Under the pieces are notes generated by a model. The model was given only the letters and a program-made list of their open reading frames with translations, did not search any database and was not told where the DNA came from. A program made the position numbers and the translations under genes. Below are positions 12,429 through 24,876 of a DNA stretch of 64,000 nucleotides, one piece after another. The DNA comes from Dermatemys mawii (lineage: Eukaryota > Chordata > Testudines > Dermatemydidae), in NCBI GenBank assembly GCA_007922305.1, contig ML677330.1:2383109-2447108 (forward strand). The letters run 5' to 3'. The first letter of the stretch is position 1, and each line of letters begins with the position of its first letter.

Positions 12429-13313
12429 TATTACTGTCTAGTAGCTCTCATGAAGTATTTCCTGATGCTGAGCATTCATTTTCATAATTTTAGCAATTGT
12501 TCCTAGTTATGCCCAAAGTGAGAGCAAGACAACACTTAATAAAGCTGGTATCTTTTAGAAGCAGAGATGTATGTATATTGCAGAGGTCCTCTACATTTTT
12601 GTTACTGTCTTTTCAATATTTTTAAAACTAGTTTTAAAAAATATATTAATTTTAAAAATATAAGCCTTTAAATTAATCCATAAAAAAGAAAGAGGCATTG
12701 ATTGCAAACAAGAAAAACTGATTTGTTAAAGTTTTTTACTTTTATATGTGTAATTTACTAATTTTGATGCTTTTCCAGCTCTAAATATTCTTCAATAAAA
12801 TTCATCTCTCTGCATAAAACCAGAATATGCAGACTTGCTTTATGCAAGGAAATAAGTGGAAATTGAGGGAATATGGCCTCCACTAGAGCAGTATATTCAG
12901 TAGATATCCAGTAAGAGGACACATTTTAAAGATAATAGTGGAAACAGAGAAAGGAATTTTGCATAATCAGGAGAGAGCATTCTGTTGCCTGTGCCCTGCA
13001 CAATGTCCACAAGAAGTGAATGAGTAATGGTGTTAAATATTTTTTAAAAACCTAATCAGTCTCTTCTGCCGTGGTGCATCCTGTCTAGTCTGGATAGTTC
13101 TTGAAAGAGATTTGACAGAGATTGTCTCATAGAAAACCATACACTTTATTTCTGCTTGTCAAAAAATAATATACTAATTAGTAATAATAATTGTTACATT
13201 AGAGGAAATAACAATTATTTCCGTTTTTGAAAAGTGTATTATTTGTCTGCTGTCAGTAGTGGAAGGAGATAATAGAGGAAAAAATAAGTTAACATTATTT
13301 TGATGGTTCAGGA

Positions 13314-13435
13314 TAGGTGACCAGACAGCAAATGTGAAAAATCGGGACAAAGGGTGAGGGTAATAAGAGCCTATATAAGAAAAAGACCCAAAAATCAGGA
13401 CTGTCCCTATAAAATTGGGACATCTGGTCACCCTA
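13314..13435. mobile_element. Small MITE with AGGTGACCAGA ends, copy 1
   Basis: It starts aggtgaccagacagc and ends acatctggtcaccct, which are inverted repeats of each other. Inside is the conserved stretch atataagaaaaagaccc. A second copy lies at 21082-21194. The family has no coding capacity. Confidence 0.72.
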
Positions 13436-16400
13436 GGTTTAATATTTTTATAAAATAAGAATCATATTCATTCTTCTGGTAGAGTAATTGCCTCAAAAAA
13501 ATAAAAACACCATCTTAAGTATATTCCATTAATTTGTGTTTATTCCTCTGTAGATCAGTATTCCCCAGTTAAGTTTCCCTCTCCTTTCCCCGCATTTGTA
13601 AAAGAAATCCCAGAAGATTCATCTAGGCTGAGACCATGTGCTCAGTTCTGCTCCAAATGGAATCAAAAGGAAAACTCTCATTGAAATCAATAGGAGCAAG
13701 ATCTCATTTTGGTCTCTTTATGGTCATTTTCAGCCTAGTAGGAATTTCACTTTCCACCCTTCCAAGAGTTATAAAACACTGAGAATCATGGACTTACTAA
13801 TAGAAAATATGTTTCACATAGACCCTTAATTCTAGCATTGTAGTGATATAAATACGGCTATAGAGAAGGTAAAAGCTATAAGAATAATTAATGCCCGACA
13901 TGTAGGGTAACACAGCTGGTGATATAAATTATGTATAATGTTTATTCTCAGTCAGGCAAAAGAAATTCCCTGTTCATTTGGAAAAAAGAAACATTATTTT
14001 AATTGTAAGAGCTGAACTAGACCAGGGGACCCACTGAGGCCAGTCCCTGTGAGCCAGCAGTTACATCCTATGATGAGTTTTCCTTCTGAAAATACTTGTA
14101 TAATTCTTTATTTATCCATTCATTTTAAAAGTAATTAAACCTCTGGGGTTTACTGAAAAACCTACAGTTGGCCAAACTGTTAAACTCTGCTGCTGGCCCA
14201 ACATGGGGAACTTAGGGAGGGTTTGTATCTCTATCTACTTACTTACTATGACTCATAGTACTGTTAGAAGGATTAATTAGTTAATGTTTATACAATGTTT
14301 TGTAGAACTAGAACCTGATTTACAGTCAGGATTCAACTCAGACTTCATTTCCGCACCTGTAACAAATTGCAAGCACAAATATTAACAGTTAATATATTTG
14401 ACTACTGTATAGTAGTTATATGTCTAGCTATTAGATGTCTACTTACCAATACTTCTATTTGTGTGCACAGTTCATTGTGGAAGCAAAAATCCATGTGTTA
14501 TAATTTGAGGATATAAGATTGTGTCCAGAAAAACAAAGATCATTCATAAAACTGTGGGCCTCAAAGTGCTATATAATTGCTAGGAAATCATTACGTGCTT
14601 TCTATGTGGCACATGTTAGAGTGTACTGGGGAAACAGAATAGTGAAAACTGGTCTTTTAATAAATTGGATAAATATTTTTCTTTGTTACGTACTAATAAA
14701 ATTTTTATTGGGGGGAAAACAAGTTTTACTTCTAGGAGGCCAATTACAAGACTATGTAGGACCTCGAGTCAGCTGCGGACTTTCTTCCACCATCTTGCGA
14801 TTGTTATTTATAAGAAGGAGATTCAAACCACCATGTTTTAAGCCTTTGTTTCAGCTCAGATATTCTGTGATCTGATATTTTTATAAATGAAAGTAAAAGG
14901 GCAATTGAAAATCTCGTTCTCAGAAGTAGTGTTTCCAGAATGGCTGCTGTGAAGTAATGGTGTTCAGAATGTTGATGAGGCAATTGACTTTTGCTATGCT
15001 TTAAGTGACTACTCTGTTCTGTTTTGGTATAAAGTCTTTGCACACCATCCCTATGTTTGCTTTCTTTAAGACATATTTGTTGAACTGACAGAATTTCTTT
15101 TTTTTAGTATCTGAAATCAGATATATACAGTACCATTGATAGGTTTCCTATCTATTTTGTTTTTGGTTGGTTGGTTTTGCTCAATCCATGGCTGGAGACA
15201 TAGGCATATAGACCCATGCAAAGACTCCCAGCAACTGGTGGCACATGATGATGTCAGTATCTCAGCTTTCACTGAAGAAAAAAAAAATCTTTCTAGCACT
15301 CATGGAAGTGAAGAAAAGCTTAAAAACTGGATGCAAGTGTAGCTGGTGGAGCCATGTCTCCTTGTCTGTTTCAGGCTTTCTACAGAATCACAAGAGGTGT
15401 GAATTTCTCCATTCCTCTTAACTCTGAAACCTTCTGTCCCTGCAAGAAGGTGTGGGGACATGATGCAGAAGCGGATTATGCAGGGCCCCTTGTGGAATCT
15501 ACATCGGGCTTCAGACTGCCTTAATTCACCTCTGGATCAGTCCAATTTTTACTTCAAGCCTAGTGTGCAGGACATCAAAAGATCCAAAAATGATTTTCAT
15601 TGAGCAGACATTGCATATTGATTTTGTATTAGTGTTTGATGCAAAGTGATGTCATTTTATGACACGATGTTGCATTATGACTCATGATATGATGATGTAC
15701 GGTGATATACTGATAAGGCATAAATATCATGAGGGCATAAATATCATACTGGACAAACTCAAAATAAGGGAATGACTCTTGCATAAATCCACTGGTAACT
15801 AAACAAACAAGTAATCAGAATTATTGAAATGTATAAACTGTATTTGTCAGAAGACTGTTGTGATTCAAGAACAAATTTTGACATTAGACATCAATGTAAG
15901 TGGCCATATTTTCAAAAGAACTCAGTACCCAGCAGCTTTCAACCGAGGGAGCTGAGAACTTTTGAAAATCTGGCTTTAAATCTTAATAACATTTTCCAAA
16001 ACTGTATCAACACATTTAATATTAATGCATATTCTGAGTTTCACCAATATGGATCAAAATAACTCCATTGAAGTGAGTGGAGATACTCTGAGTCTACATC
16101 CATATAACTGAAATCAGAACCTGGACATTGGGTAATAAGTTCTGTCTCTCTGGAATATCACATAGCGATAGGTGCAATTGTACCAAAAAAAGGCCAATAC
16201 TTAGCAGAGCGTTTTTTTCTTCCCTAAGTACAGAGAAAAAGTTCATTACCTCAGCTAATGCAATGTGGTCACTATTGGCAAATGCTGCCTTTTTAATAGC
16301 ACTCATTGTAATAACCTCATCTGAAAGCTAAATTACTTCTGAGATTTTAGAGAGGAGTGTTGCTTTCTTGAAGTGTTCTTGAAGCCATAATTGTGATAAC

Positions 16401-16808
16401 AGCCATGCAGTAAATGGCTTACCTAATATAGTTCCCTAATTGCTTAAAACAAAATACATAAGCCAGATGCATTATTTCATATGTTCTGTCGTATTGTACC
16501 ATTGTGGTTTGCAAGCCTAACAAATCTTTCATTTCAAGTTGAACACTTTCATGTCAAACACCAGCTACTGCCTGATTACTTCCCACCATATTGTTCTGAT
16601 TACTACCTTCTTAGGTCTGCTTCTCCTGCTGTTCCTTTTTCTTAACTTTGGTGCCTGCGATGCCCTTAGGGTATTGCATTTAACTGCTGACATACAGTAA
16701 ATCATCTTCTAAAGCCTATAGTATTCCACAAGTCTGTATATCTGCCACTGACATCAGTGTTCCTATGATTTAACTGTTTCATTTTGTTTTGGCTTTTGAT
16801 TATCCTAG

Positions 16809-16835
16809 GGTCCGATTGGTATGGATGGAAAGCTG
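16809..16835 (+). CDS. COL25A1: COL25A1 candidate exon, 27 bp (GPIGMDGKL)
   Basis: This 27-bp exon reads GPIGMDGKL, three perfect Gly-X-Y triplets. It follows a pyrimidine-rich tract ending in tatcctag and is followed by the donor gtaggtga. It starts and ends on codon boundaries, and 27 bp is a standard collagen exon size. It lies upstream of, and in frame with, the GQPGPQ exon, so it would lengthen the first collagenous domain by three triplets. As I remember the mammalian protein, GESGPP is followed directly by GQPGPQ, so this exon is either alternative, lineage-specific or dispensable. The frame, glycine periodicity and both splice sites are visible directly; actual use in mRNA is inferred. 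Confidence 0.66.
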
Positions 16836-19800
16836 GTAGGTGATTTGTTCAAAACTAGTATAAAGTAGGTCTTTCCACACATTTTTCCTCTTCTCTTTCT
16901 TTTTAGAATCATTTATGCTAAAATGTACATTAAAGTAAATTTACAGCCAGCCACATATTGGTTCATCTTAGTATAACTGATATGGCCCTTAGTAACCTAG
17001 GCCTGATGACCTACCAACCACCTCTTCTTTTTGCATTCATCCAAGGCAACTGAGAACAGCCAAGTCATCTCTATGTCCTAATCACATTTTGTATGGATCA
17101 TGCTGGGACAGGGCCATCTCAGTTCAGGATCTTTGTCCATGGAACTCACTCACAGGAGGTCCACCAAAGTATCTTGCTGATTGTCTTCAAAACTTAGCAT
17201 GAGGTCTGCCTAATTGTAATATCACATCTGTGACCCTTTTTTGGCTGCCTTTTTTCACTGGATTTTCTTTTTGGGGTTTTGTGTCTTTGTCCAGTGTTGT
17301 TGGCTGATGGTATCTGGGTTGGCCTGGCTTGGGTTTTATAGTTGTTTGTTTCACATCTCAGATACTCTTTTGGGAGACAGATGTGTTTTAAAATTTAATT
17401 AGTTAAATCAGAGGTGGGTTTTATTTCGTGGAGTGCATTCTGTTGTCACAACAAATATTTTCTCAGTTAGAAAATGCATGTTGGGGTTTCTGTCAATATT
17501 GAGGGAAGAAATTTTGAAGTTTTTTGTTTACAAATCCTTAAAGTATTTTTAAAAAATATTCTACCTGGTTCATAGGACTGTTTCTGTTCCCTTTCGTACT
17601 CTTCCTCAACTTCTGCTCTTTCTCTTTCATTATCACTTTCCCTCCTTCCCCTTCCTTTTCCCAGTTGGGCCCTTCTTTTGCTTTGCTGCTGGGAATGCAC
17701 ATCTTTCTTGGTGTTCCCTCTATTTGCAGCCAGCCGCAGTCTTAGCTGGCCACACCTACTCCTCTCCGTTGCCAAGCTCCCTCCCCCGTTCTTTTATTAG
17801 TCTTTTCTCTATTCTCTAGGGTCCTGGTTCTGTTGGAAAGTAACCTTCTGCTACAGCTACCAGCACCACTCACCACTCTTCTTCATCTGCACTCTTTTGT
17901 CACCTCTCTTACTTGTCTGGAAGACTTTTAGTGCTGGCTTAGATGCTACAGCTGTTCAAGTTGGCCCTCACTTCCTTGCCCCCTCCTTTCAGTATCACTT
18001 CCCTGTCAGTAGCTGATACCAAATTAGCTGGGAGGAGGGGATCAGTTAGCAGCCAGTCAAACTCCCTTTGATCAAGACAATCTTGAAGAGGCTGTTAAAT
18101 TGAACTCCAGAATTTTGCAGCCAAAAATTTTAAAGTGAAACTCAAACCCAATTGTATTAATCTGCCAAAAAAAAAAAAGTGCATATGAAGGAAAATTGTT
18201 CACAAGACTCAGCTGAAAATGGGGAGAACTACGTCACTATCTTTATCATAGTATTATTAGGAAAAGGAAGATCTGAGTGATGGTTAGTGAAACAGGTTAG
18301 AGAAAGTTGTCAATATAATTGTCACAAAAGTAGTTCTGGTTCAAAGCGGCTACCACAGGGAGAATGGCAAGATTGGTTACCAGCATAGAGAGTAAGTTGT
18401 AAGGTCACATTCAACAGCATTGTGCTAGTTCATGAAAAACAGAAAGTGAAACAGAGTAGAAATTGAAAATAAAACAACACTGCTTTGCAGCTTCACTATC
18501 CAAGCTGAAGCAAGTGCCAAAAGGAAATAAAATATGTACCTCAGTGCGGAAAAGCAAATATTTTTTTACAAAAATCAGCCATCTTTAAATTATGGAAGTC
18601 AGAAAATATAAATAGAACATCTTTCAGTGCTTGAACTGGGGTTCCAGGTGACTACCACATCCTCATGTCTTTCTGCAACCCGTTGAATAAAACAAATAGT
18701 GCATACTATCACTTTTAAGGCACAAACCACCAAATTTTCCCAGTTAAAACATTCACACTTTCTTAAGATCAACCCACCTGCTTCAAGTGCATTTCTGAGT
18801 CATGTCTGCTTACTTTACTGGCAAAACTTGTCTTCCGTTAGCATTACAAGAGGCACTACATGTGTGGAAGAACAAGCTGGATTTTGTACTACCTCAGAGA
18901 TTGTAATCAAATAGTCAGCTGATTACTGGTGGTGCCAGAAGAGGAAGTAAGAATCTAGGTTGACTTAACAGATCTGACAGAAGAAACACCTTTAGACTTT
19001 TAAGTTGTGCAAATTTGATATGCCAGATATTGAAAGACAATTAATATGAAGCTCCACAAAGTCATTTTTAGAATCACTTTCCTGAGTGAAATTATACTTT
19101 AATCATCTAAAATGTTATAAATTACACAAATTAAGAAAGTTATTCTTTTGCAAATTAAATAGGACCAATTCTGTGCTCAGCTATCACAGTATAAATCCCA
19201 CATAACTGCAGTGAAGTATTAAAACAGAATTCAGCCCCATATCTTGAAGCTATCCCTTTTTAATACGCAGTAGAAATATTAATTGTACATTATGTAGCAT
19301 ATTCTAATAAGTACTCACTCATGTTTCATAATTAAGATTCTGCCAACCTTTCAACGTTGGAGCCAGTTTTTCACAGTGATTTTTATCTAGAATTTAAAAG
19401 TTAATTCCCATCTAAAACCTGATATACAGCAGCATACAGTGTTAAAGTGCATTGTGTTAAAGATCCATGCTACTCATGCACCAGGAATAAATTCTGTATC
19501 AGTGAGAGACTCTGTCCTTCAGCATTCCCTTAGAAATACACTAGCATTGCAATGATTGAAATGAAGCAGTCTAGGAGAGTTTTCAAAACAAATCATGTTC
19601 ATATTATAATTTTAAAAATAAACACAAAAGTCACTCATTTAGGGCCTGGTTGTGCTTGGCCCTTATGTAGATACACAAGGAAGGAGAAGCACATAATGAA
19701 CTTTTTGATGTCCTCTACCTTTGACTTCTTGTGCTCCAGGCCAATACAAATAGCAGCTAGTGGAAAAGTAGTGGTCAGACTCATGGTGCCATCCTTCCAT

Positions 19801-20260
19801 CTGCACCTGGCAGCACCAAAGTAGAGGGTTAGCTAACCCATCTCTTTTGTGTATCATTATTTTATTTACATACAATACACCAAACACATAAGGGAGACAA
19901 ATGAAGAAATGCAATAACAAAAACAATTCTATAACTGCAATTGTTGGGCAGTGTAACATAAAATATCTGACCTATAAAGGGTATACAGAAATATTTATTG
20001 ATCAAGAAGGGTTAATAGCCATGAAATAATTAGCCTGGTTGATATAAGGCTCCATATTATATGTTCATATTTGAAAGGAGATTCTGTATTTAGATTAGAG
20101 CAGACTTGGAGATCTTTTCCTGACTTAGGGGTGCTTTTATATGGGTTACCCATATATACACTTCCATGCTGGATAATTCTGATTGTGACAGCCAGTATAA
20201 ATCTGCCTTATTAAAGCCGATGGAGCCCTTATGCTCCCGAGGATTTCCACAAAGCACTAT

Positions 20261-21670
20261 GGCCCCAATCCACAAAGGTACTTAGGCACCTAAATTCCAG
20301 TTTTAGGCTCCACTGCAGTCCAGAAAACTTCTGCTGAACCCTGTAGGCGCCTACATTTGGCACTGAAATTTTCAGGGTAAAAGTTCCCTAGGAAACTAAG
20401 TTTCTACCTCTGAGCATATGCACTGCTGCCTCCTTCTAGGTGTCCATAAAACTATCTCCCATCTAAGCCCCATAACAATTCACGAACTGACAAAGATAGG
20501 TGTTTGGTTGTGGGGCCCAATCAGGTAGGCGTTCTCAGAGTCAGCCTACTAGATTGGGTCCCTTTCACAACCGAGGACACAGTGATGTTATCATCCATCT
20601 TGTAACTTTGAGCCCAGTGGTTGGAGCACTCATCTGGCATGTGAGAGATCCAGGTTTAATTCCCCCTCTGTTGGAGAGGGAGAACACCACACCATTGAGA
20701 AGAGTGCCACAACTACTCAGTTATGGGATATTCTGATGAGGAACTCACTCCGTCTCTCTTGTTGAAGCCGTTCCACTGTGGATAAATAATTAAAGAGTGA
20801 CTGAAGCCGGGGGATTGATCCCTGGGTCTCCCACCTCTCAGGTGTGTGCCCTTAGCACTAGGCTACAGTGTCACTCTTTTTTTGGCCCAATAGCTATTCC
20901 ACTGTGAATAAAGACTTAAATAGTCATTGGGACAGAGAGAAAGAGAGAGAGAATTAATAGCCTTGAGTTTGGGGCACTCACCAGAGGGTTGGAAAACCCT
21001 GGGTCCAGTCCCCCTGCTCCAATCACTCTTTAGTTATTTATCCATAGTGGAACAGTTTCAACAGAGAGATTGAGGAAGCCTAGGTGACCCGAAAGCAAGT
21101 ATGAAAAATCAGGACGGGGGTTGTGGGTAATAGGAGCCGATATAAGAAAAAGACCCCAAAATCGGGACGATCTCTCTAAAATCTGGTCGCCCTGAGGGAG
21201 CCCCCACATCAGAATATCCTATGCCCAGTTGTTAGAGCTCTCACTTGAGAGGTGGGAAACCTCTGTTCAAATCCCTTTTCCCCCTTTGGAAGAGATGGGA
21301 GAATTAAATCTGGGTCTCCCATGTCCCACTGGATTAAAAATTATATAGTGGGCACCCCCATCTGTTGCTGCCATTTTGTGTGGAGCAAGGCACAAATCTA
21401 ACTCATTCTCACAAGAAAGTATTTATTATCTAAGCTGTGTGGTTCTAGGACAGGGGTTCCCTCTTGTGAATCAGTAAGCAGAGATAAGCGCCTATTCTGA
21501 GAGAGATGCGGAGCCCCTGCCTAGTATGCTGGCTTCTGTGGGTCACATTATGAGGCAGCTATCTTCCCCCACTCATTATGTAGGGAGCCTAAGTATCGAA
21601 CTCAGGTTTTTTGGATCACACTGTTGTTCCTGTGATTTTTTTTTTTTTTTTTAGGTGCCTAAAAGTTAAA
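20261..21670. mobile_element. Composite DNA element with TAGGCACCTAA ends and tRNA-like modules
   Basis: The left end (ccaatccacaaaggtac then ttaggcacctaa) is mirrored by ttaggtgcctaa on the right. The interior holds repeated tRNA-like blocks with an A-box-like gcccagtggttggagcac and a B-box-like ccaggtttaattcccc: 20611-20665 (+), about 20812-20870 (-), 20961-21015 (+), 21222-21280 (+) and a partial copy at 21301-21336 (-). A younger MITE interrupts it at 21082. There is no transposase. Edges are approximate, and the tRNA resemblance is sequence-level only. Confidence 0.5.
21082..21194. mobile_element. Small MITE with AGGTGACC ends, copy 2
   Basis: The same family as 13314-13435: aggtgacccgaaagcaag at the left, atctggtcgccctg at the right, and the shared interior atataagaaaaagacccc. 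It is inserted in the composite element at 20.3-21.7 kb, so it is the younger of the two. Confidence 0.72.
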
Positions 21671-23818
21671 CGCTGTGATACTGAGCATGGCAACGTCTAT
21701 GTCCCTTTATGAAGCTGGTCCTGTGCTTTCATGAGGCACAGTTGCATTTGACTTTCTCTGTGGGGTGCAAAAGCGGCCCTGTGTCCCCAGTACATACCAG
21801 AGACTTAATGCTACAATCTGTACATGATAAAAGAAAAGTAGAATTAAAGAAAGAAATCCTGACTCTGTTGCCATCGCTGATCGAACTCTTTTTGACTTCA
21901 GTGGGGCCACAATTTCATCTCCAGTCTTTAATTCACTGAGATGTGTGCTACACAACACCCTCCATTCTGCAACACTCTGTAGCATGTAGGCACAAGTTAT
22001 GGAGATAAGAAAGAAGTGGCAGCTTTCAAATTTATGTTTTGTTTAATCAATTTATTGCTTTAAATCAAAACCCTAGTATTGTTTGAATATTGGTTTTAAT
22101 ATTTCTGAATTTATATAAATATCTGTGTATTGCTGATATTTGGGCCAAATTTTCAAGTTAGATGTGCACATTTGTACTCATATTGCATACATCTATATTA
22201 GACTGGAACATGCTTATGGTGTGTGTGCAGATCAATACATTTTTTGGATACACATGAATTTGTTAGGTACACATGATTGTATACAACTGACTTTGAAGCT
22301 CTGCCTGGGCTTCCTTTACATTTCAGTTCTTAGGTCAGTTGAAGTCAAAATTCTGAGATTATTTTAATAGTCTTTCATAAGTATTTTAGAATGTATTATG
22401 GCTTTACATGTGTTTGTGAGTCCGTGTGTGTATATAATGTACAGTTGTTTGTATTGTTCCAAATTTGGTTTATCTATAGTGGCCCAGTCCCACAATCATT
22501 ACTAGGCAAAATTCTTATTGTTTTCAGGATCAGGACTAGCATGAATATCTATAAAGTATCACTGACTTTAAAATTGTTTCAGCCACGTGGGACAAAGTAT
22601 GGGCTTTTGGGAGATCTTGTGGGATTTGGGTAATTCTTTTCAATGCCTTGGATTAACCTAGTCTGAGAAATTCAGAAGCTTCATTTTACAGTAGAACCAT
22701 TTAACATCTTTTAAATATTGTTTTGGCTTAAAAAATGAAGCTTTAAAATCTTCAAAAGTGGCTGGTTCTGATTTTTACTCCTCCGAAGGAAGGAATACAA
22801 AATGCCAACAACATGCTAAGTGGTGGGAGTTTGTAGTTCTCTCTCACTGCATGTCTGATAGCCACAATTCTGCTGTACTTGGACTGTGATAGCTCTGTAA
22901 TGTTCTAGTACTATTTACTATGTGGTGATCATAGAAGTCATATTGTAAAGTGACTTATTTATAACTCAAAGGGACATTTTCTTCTCTTTTTAGTGTAATA
23001 AAACCTGATCATCTATAAGCAAAAAGTGACATTATTGAGAAATGTTTGTTTATAGGTAATAGCCCTTGGGTAGAAAACATCTCGATTATGCTACTTAAAG
23101 TTCTGGGGAAAAAATAGTTGAGAACAGATCGAGATGGTTAGAGGCCATATAAACCTTCTGACCCATTTTAGGAATTATAGTATCCTGAAACTAAAATAAA
23201 GACATTTTTTATTTCTTTTTAAAATGTCTTTAGGCACAGTAACATTTAACAAAAGGAAAGGATTTTCTCATTAAACTAATATATTATTGAGTTACTAGAA
23301 AAGCCAAAAATCTTAGCTAGTTTTAAAAGCTCAAACATTTGTCTCCTTGTAAAATTTCCTCTGTCTTCCAATGTGATTTGATCCTCTGTGAGGTTGTAGT
23401 TCACAATCACACTTACTATATTGTACCATAGTACATTTCCTCTTTACATTTACCCGTGGAACTTGCTAACTTTTTTCAGAGAAATCCAAGATGCAGGGGC
23501 CCCTGTGGTAGAAAGTCCATCCAAAAAGGGATTTCAGCAACACAAGATTCCTACAGCTCCTTGGTCTGCCATGGCATCCTCAGCTGACCAGACCAGCTTT
23601 GCCCCACAAAAGCCAAGGAAGGAGCGGATTGCTTGCCAGGGAGGATGCGGATGGGAGATGCACTGAATCAGTGTATCCTCAAACCATCTCTGCTGGAAGG
23701 ATTCCTGCGGTACTGCAGCCTTAGTTTAAACCCATTCCTATGGCAGGAATGGAAAGACCATGTAATCTCCCTGATAAGTGTGTTCCTTAATGTGGCAGCC
23801 CTCATTAGTACAGTACTT

Positions 23819-24409
23819 AAGAACATAAGAATGGCCCTAGTGGGTCAGAGCAAAGGTCCATCCAGCCCAGTATCCTGTCTTCCGACAGTGGCCAGTGCCA
23901 GGTGCCCCAGAGGGAATGAACAGATAATCATCAAGTGATACATCCCTGTTGCTCATTCCTAGCTTCTGGCAAACAGAGGCTAGGGACATCACTTCTGCCC
24001 ATCCCGGCTAGTAGCCATTGATGGACCTATCCTCCATGAATTTAGCTTTGTTTTTGTTTTTTTGAACCCTATTATGGTCTTGGCCTTCACAACATCCTCT
24101 GGCAAGGAGTTTCACAGGTTGACTGTACATTGTGTGAAGAAATACTTCCCTTTTTTTGTTTTAAACTGCTGCCTATTAATTTCATTTGGTGATCCCTAGT
24201 TCTTGTGTTATTAGAAGTAGTAAACAACACTTTCTTATCTACTTTCTCCACACCAGTCATGATTTTATAGACCTCATTCATAACTCCCCTTAGCTGTCTC
24301 TTTTCCAAGCTGAAAAGTCCCAGTCTTATTAATCTCTCCTCATATAGAAGCCGTTCCATACCCCTAATCATTTTTTGTTGCCCTTTTCTGAACCTTTTCC
24401 AATTCCAAG
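23819..24409 (-). mobile_element. CR1 LINE, 5'-truncated 3' end, minus strand
   Basis: The plus-strand text from gaacataagaatggcc to aaccttttccaattccaa is the reverse complement of a CR1 3' end as found in turtles. On the minus strand an open frame (24371 down to 24087) keeps the end of the reverse transcriptase ORF2, including MIRGMERLLYEERL, RLGLFSLEKRQLRG and VYKIMTGV, diverged and truncated. No full ORF remains, so it cannot move. Confidence 0.92.
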
Positions 24410-24858
24410 CAGAGAGTAATTTATATCTCCCTGCTGCACCAGGTAAATCAAGCTTGATGAATATAGTTTAACTGCTTAAAATAAATAAATAAAGCCCAGT
24501 GTTTTTATCTAAATAAATTCAATGTCTATATCTTCTCCCTCACTTCTGCACAGTTAATTTAAGTCCTCCCATCATTTCTGAATCCCACTAATCTGATCAG
24601 TAGAACTATGAAGTTTCTTAAATGAAGAATGTATTATTGTCATAATTTCCCATGGATCAGTTAATTATGACAAATAGCCACTAATTTTAATTCTAACTGA
24701 ACATAATGATGAGACTCCAGAATCTAATTTTATCAAGGTTGCTTCTTGCTGGAATGTTCATCACCTCCTTGTCAGAAAAGTTTGTCGGGTTCTGTTCAGG
24801 TTAATGATACCTTTTTGTAACTCACCCTCTCTCCCTTTCTCTCTCTCTTATTTTGCAG

Positions 24859-24876
24859 GGTCAACCTGGTCCTCAA
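24859..24876 (+). CDS. COL25A1: COL25A1 exon, 18-bp microexon (GQPGPQ)
   Basis: This 18-bp exon encodes GQPGPQ, two Gly-X-Y triplets of the first collagenous domain. A long CT-rich tract ends in ttttgcag before it, and the donor gtaagtgt follows. The phase is 0 on both sides. The hexapeptide and its position before GPPGPK match collagen XXV as I recall it. The exon is isolated by an 8.0-kb intron upstream and a 23.3-kb intron downstream, so its inclusion depends on strong local splice signals, which are present. Confidence 0.9.

Larger units (their letters stand above)
1..16808 (+). other. Intron upstream of the 27-bp candidate exon (partial)
   Basis: This is at least 16.8 kb of AT-rich intron. 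I found no Gly-X-Y exon and no splice-flanked coding piece here. Recognisable contents are listed separately: a hammerhead-like relic near 2.1 kb, nested DNA transposons at 4.2-5.3 kb, a 30-base A run at 5.8 kb, an inverted-repeat element at 7.4-7.9 kb, a T run at 8.9 kb, microsatellites and an LTR relic at 11.7-12.3 kb, and a small MITE at 13.3 kb. Stretches such as 1-2000, 5900-7350, 9500-11650 and 13440-16800 show nothing I can name beyond short dispersed repeats. Confidence 0.8.
16836..24858 (+). other. COL25A1 intron (8,023 bp)
   Basis: This intron lies between the GPIGMDGKL and GQPGPQ exons. It contains a CT-rich tract near 17.6-17.8 kb, the composite tRNA-like DNA element at 20.26-21.67 kb and a minus-strand CR1 at 23.82-24.41 kb. 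The last 60 bases form a strong CT-rich polypyrimidine tract for the microexon. 17.9-20.2 kb and 21.7-23.8 kb show no feature I can name. Confidence 0.85.

Noticed and set aside
17467..17775. 102-codon minus-strand Arg/Glu-rich frame.
   Set aside because: It derives from a CT-rich low-complexity tract.
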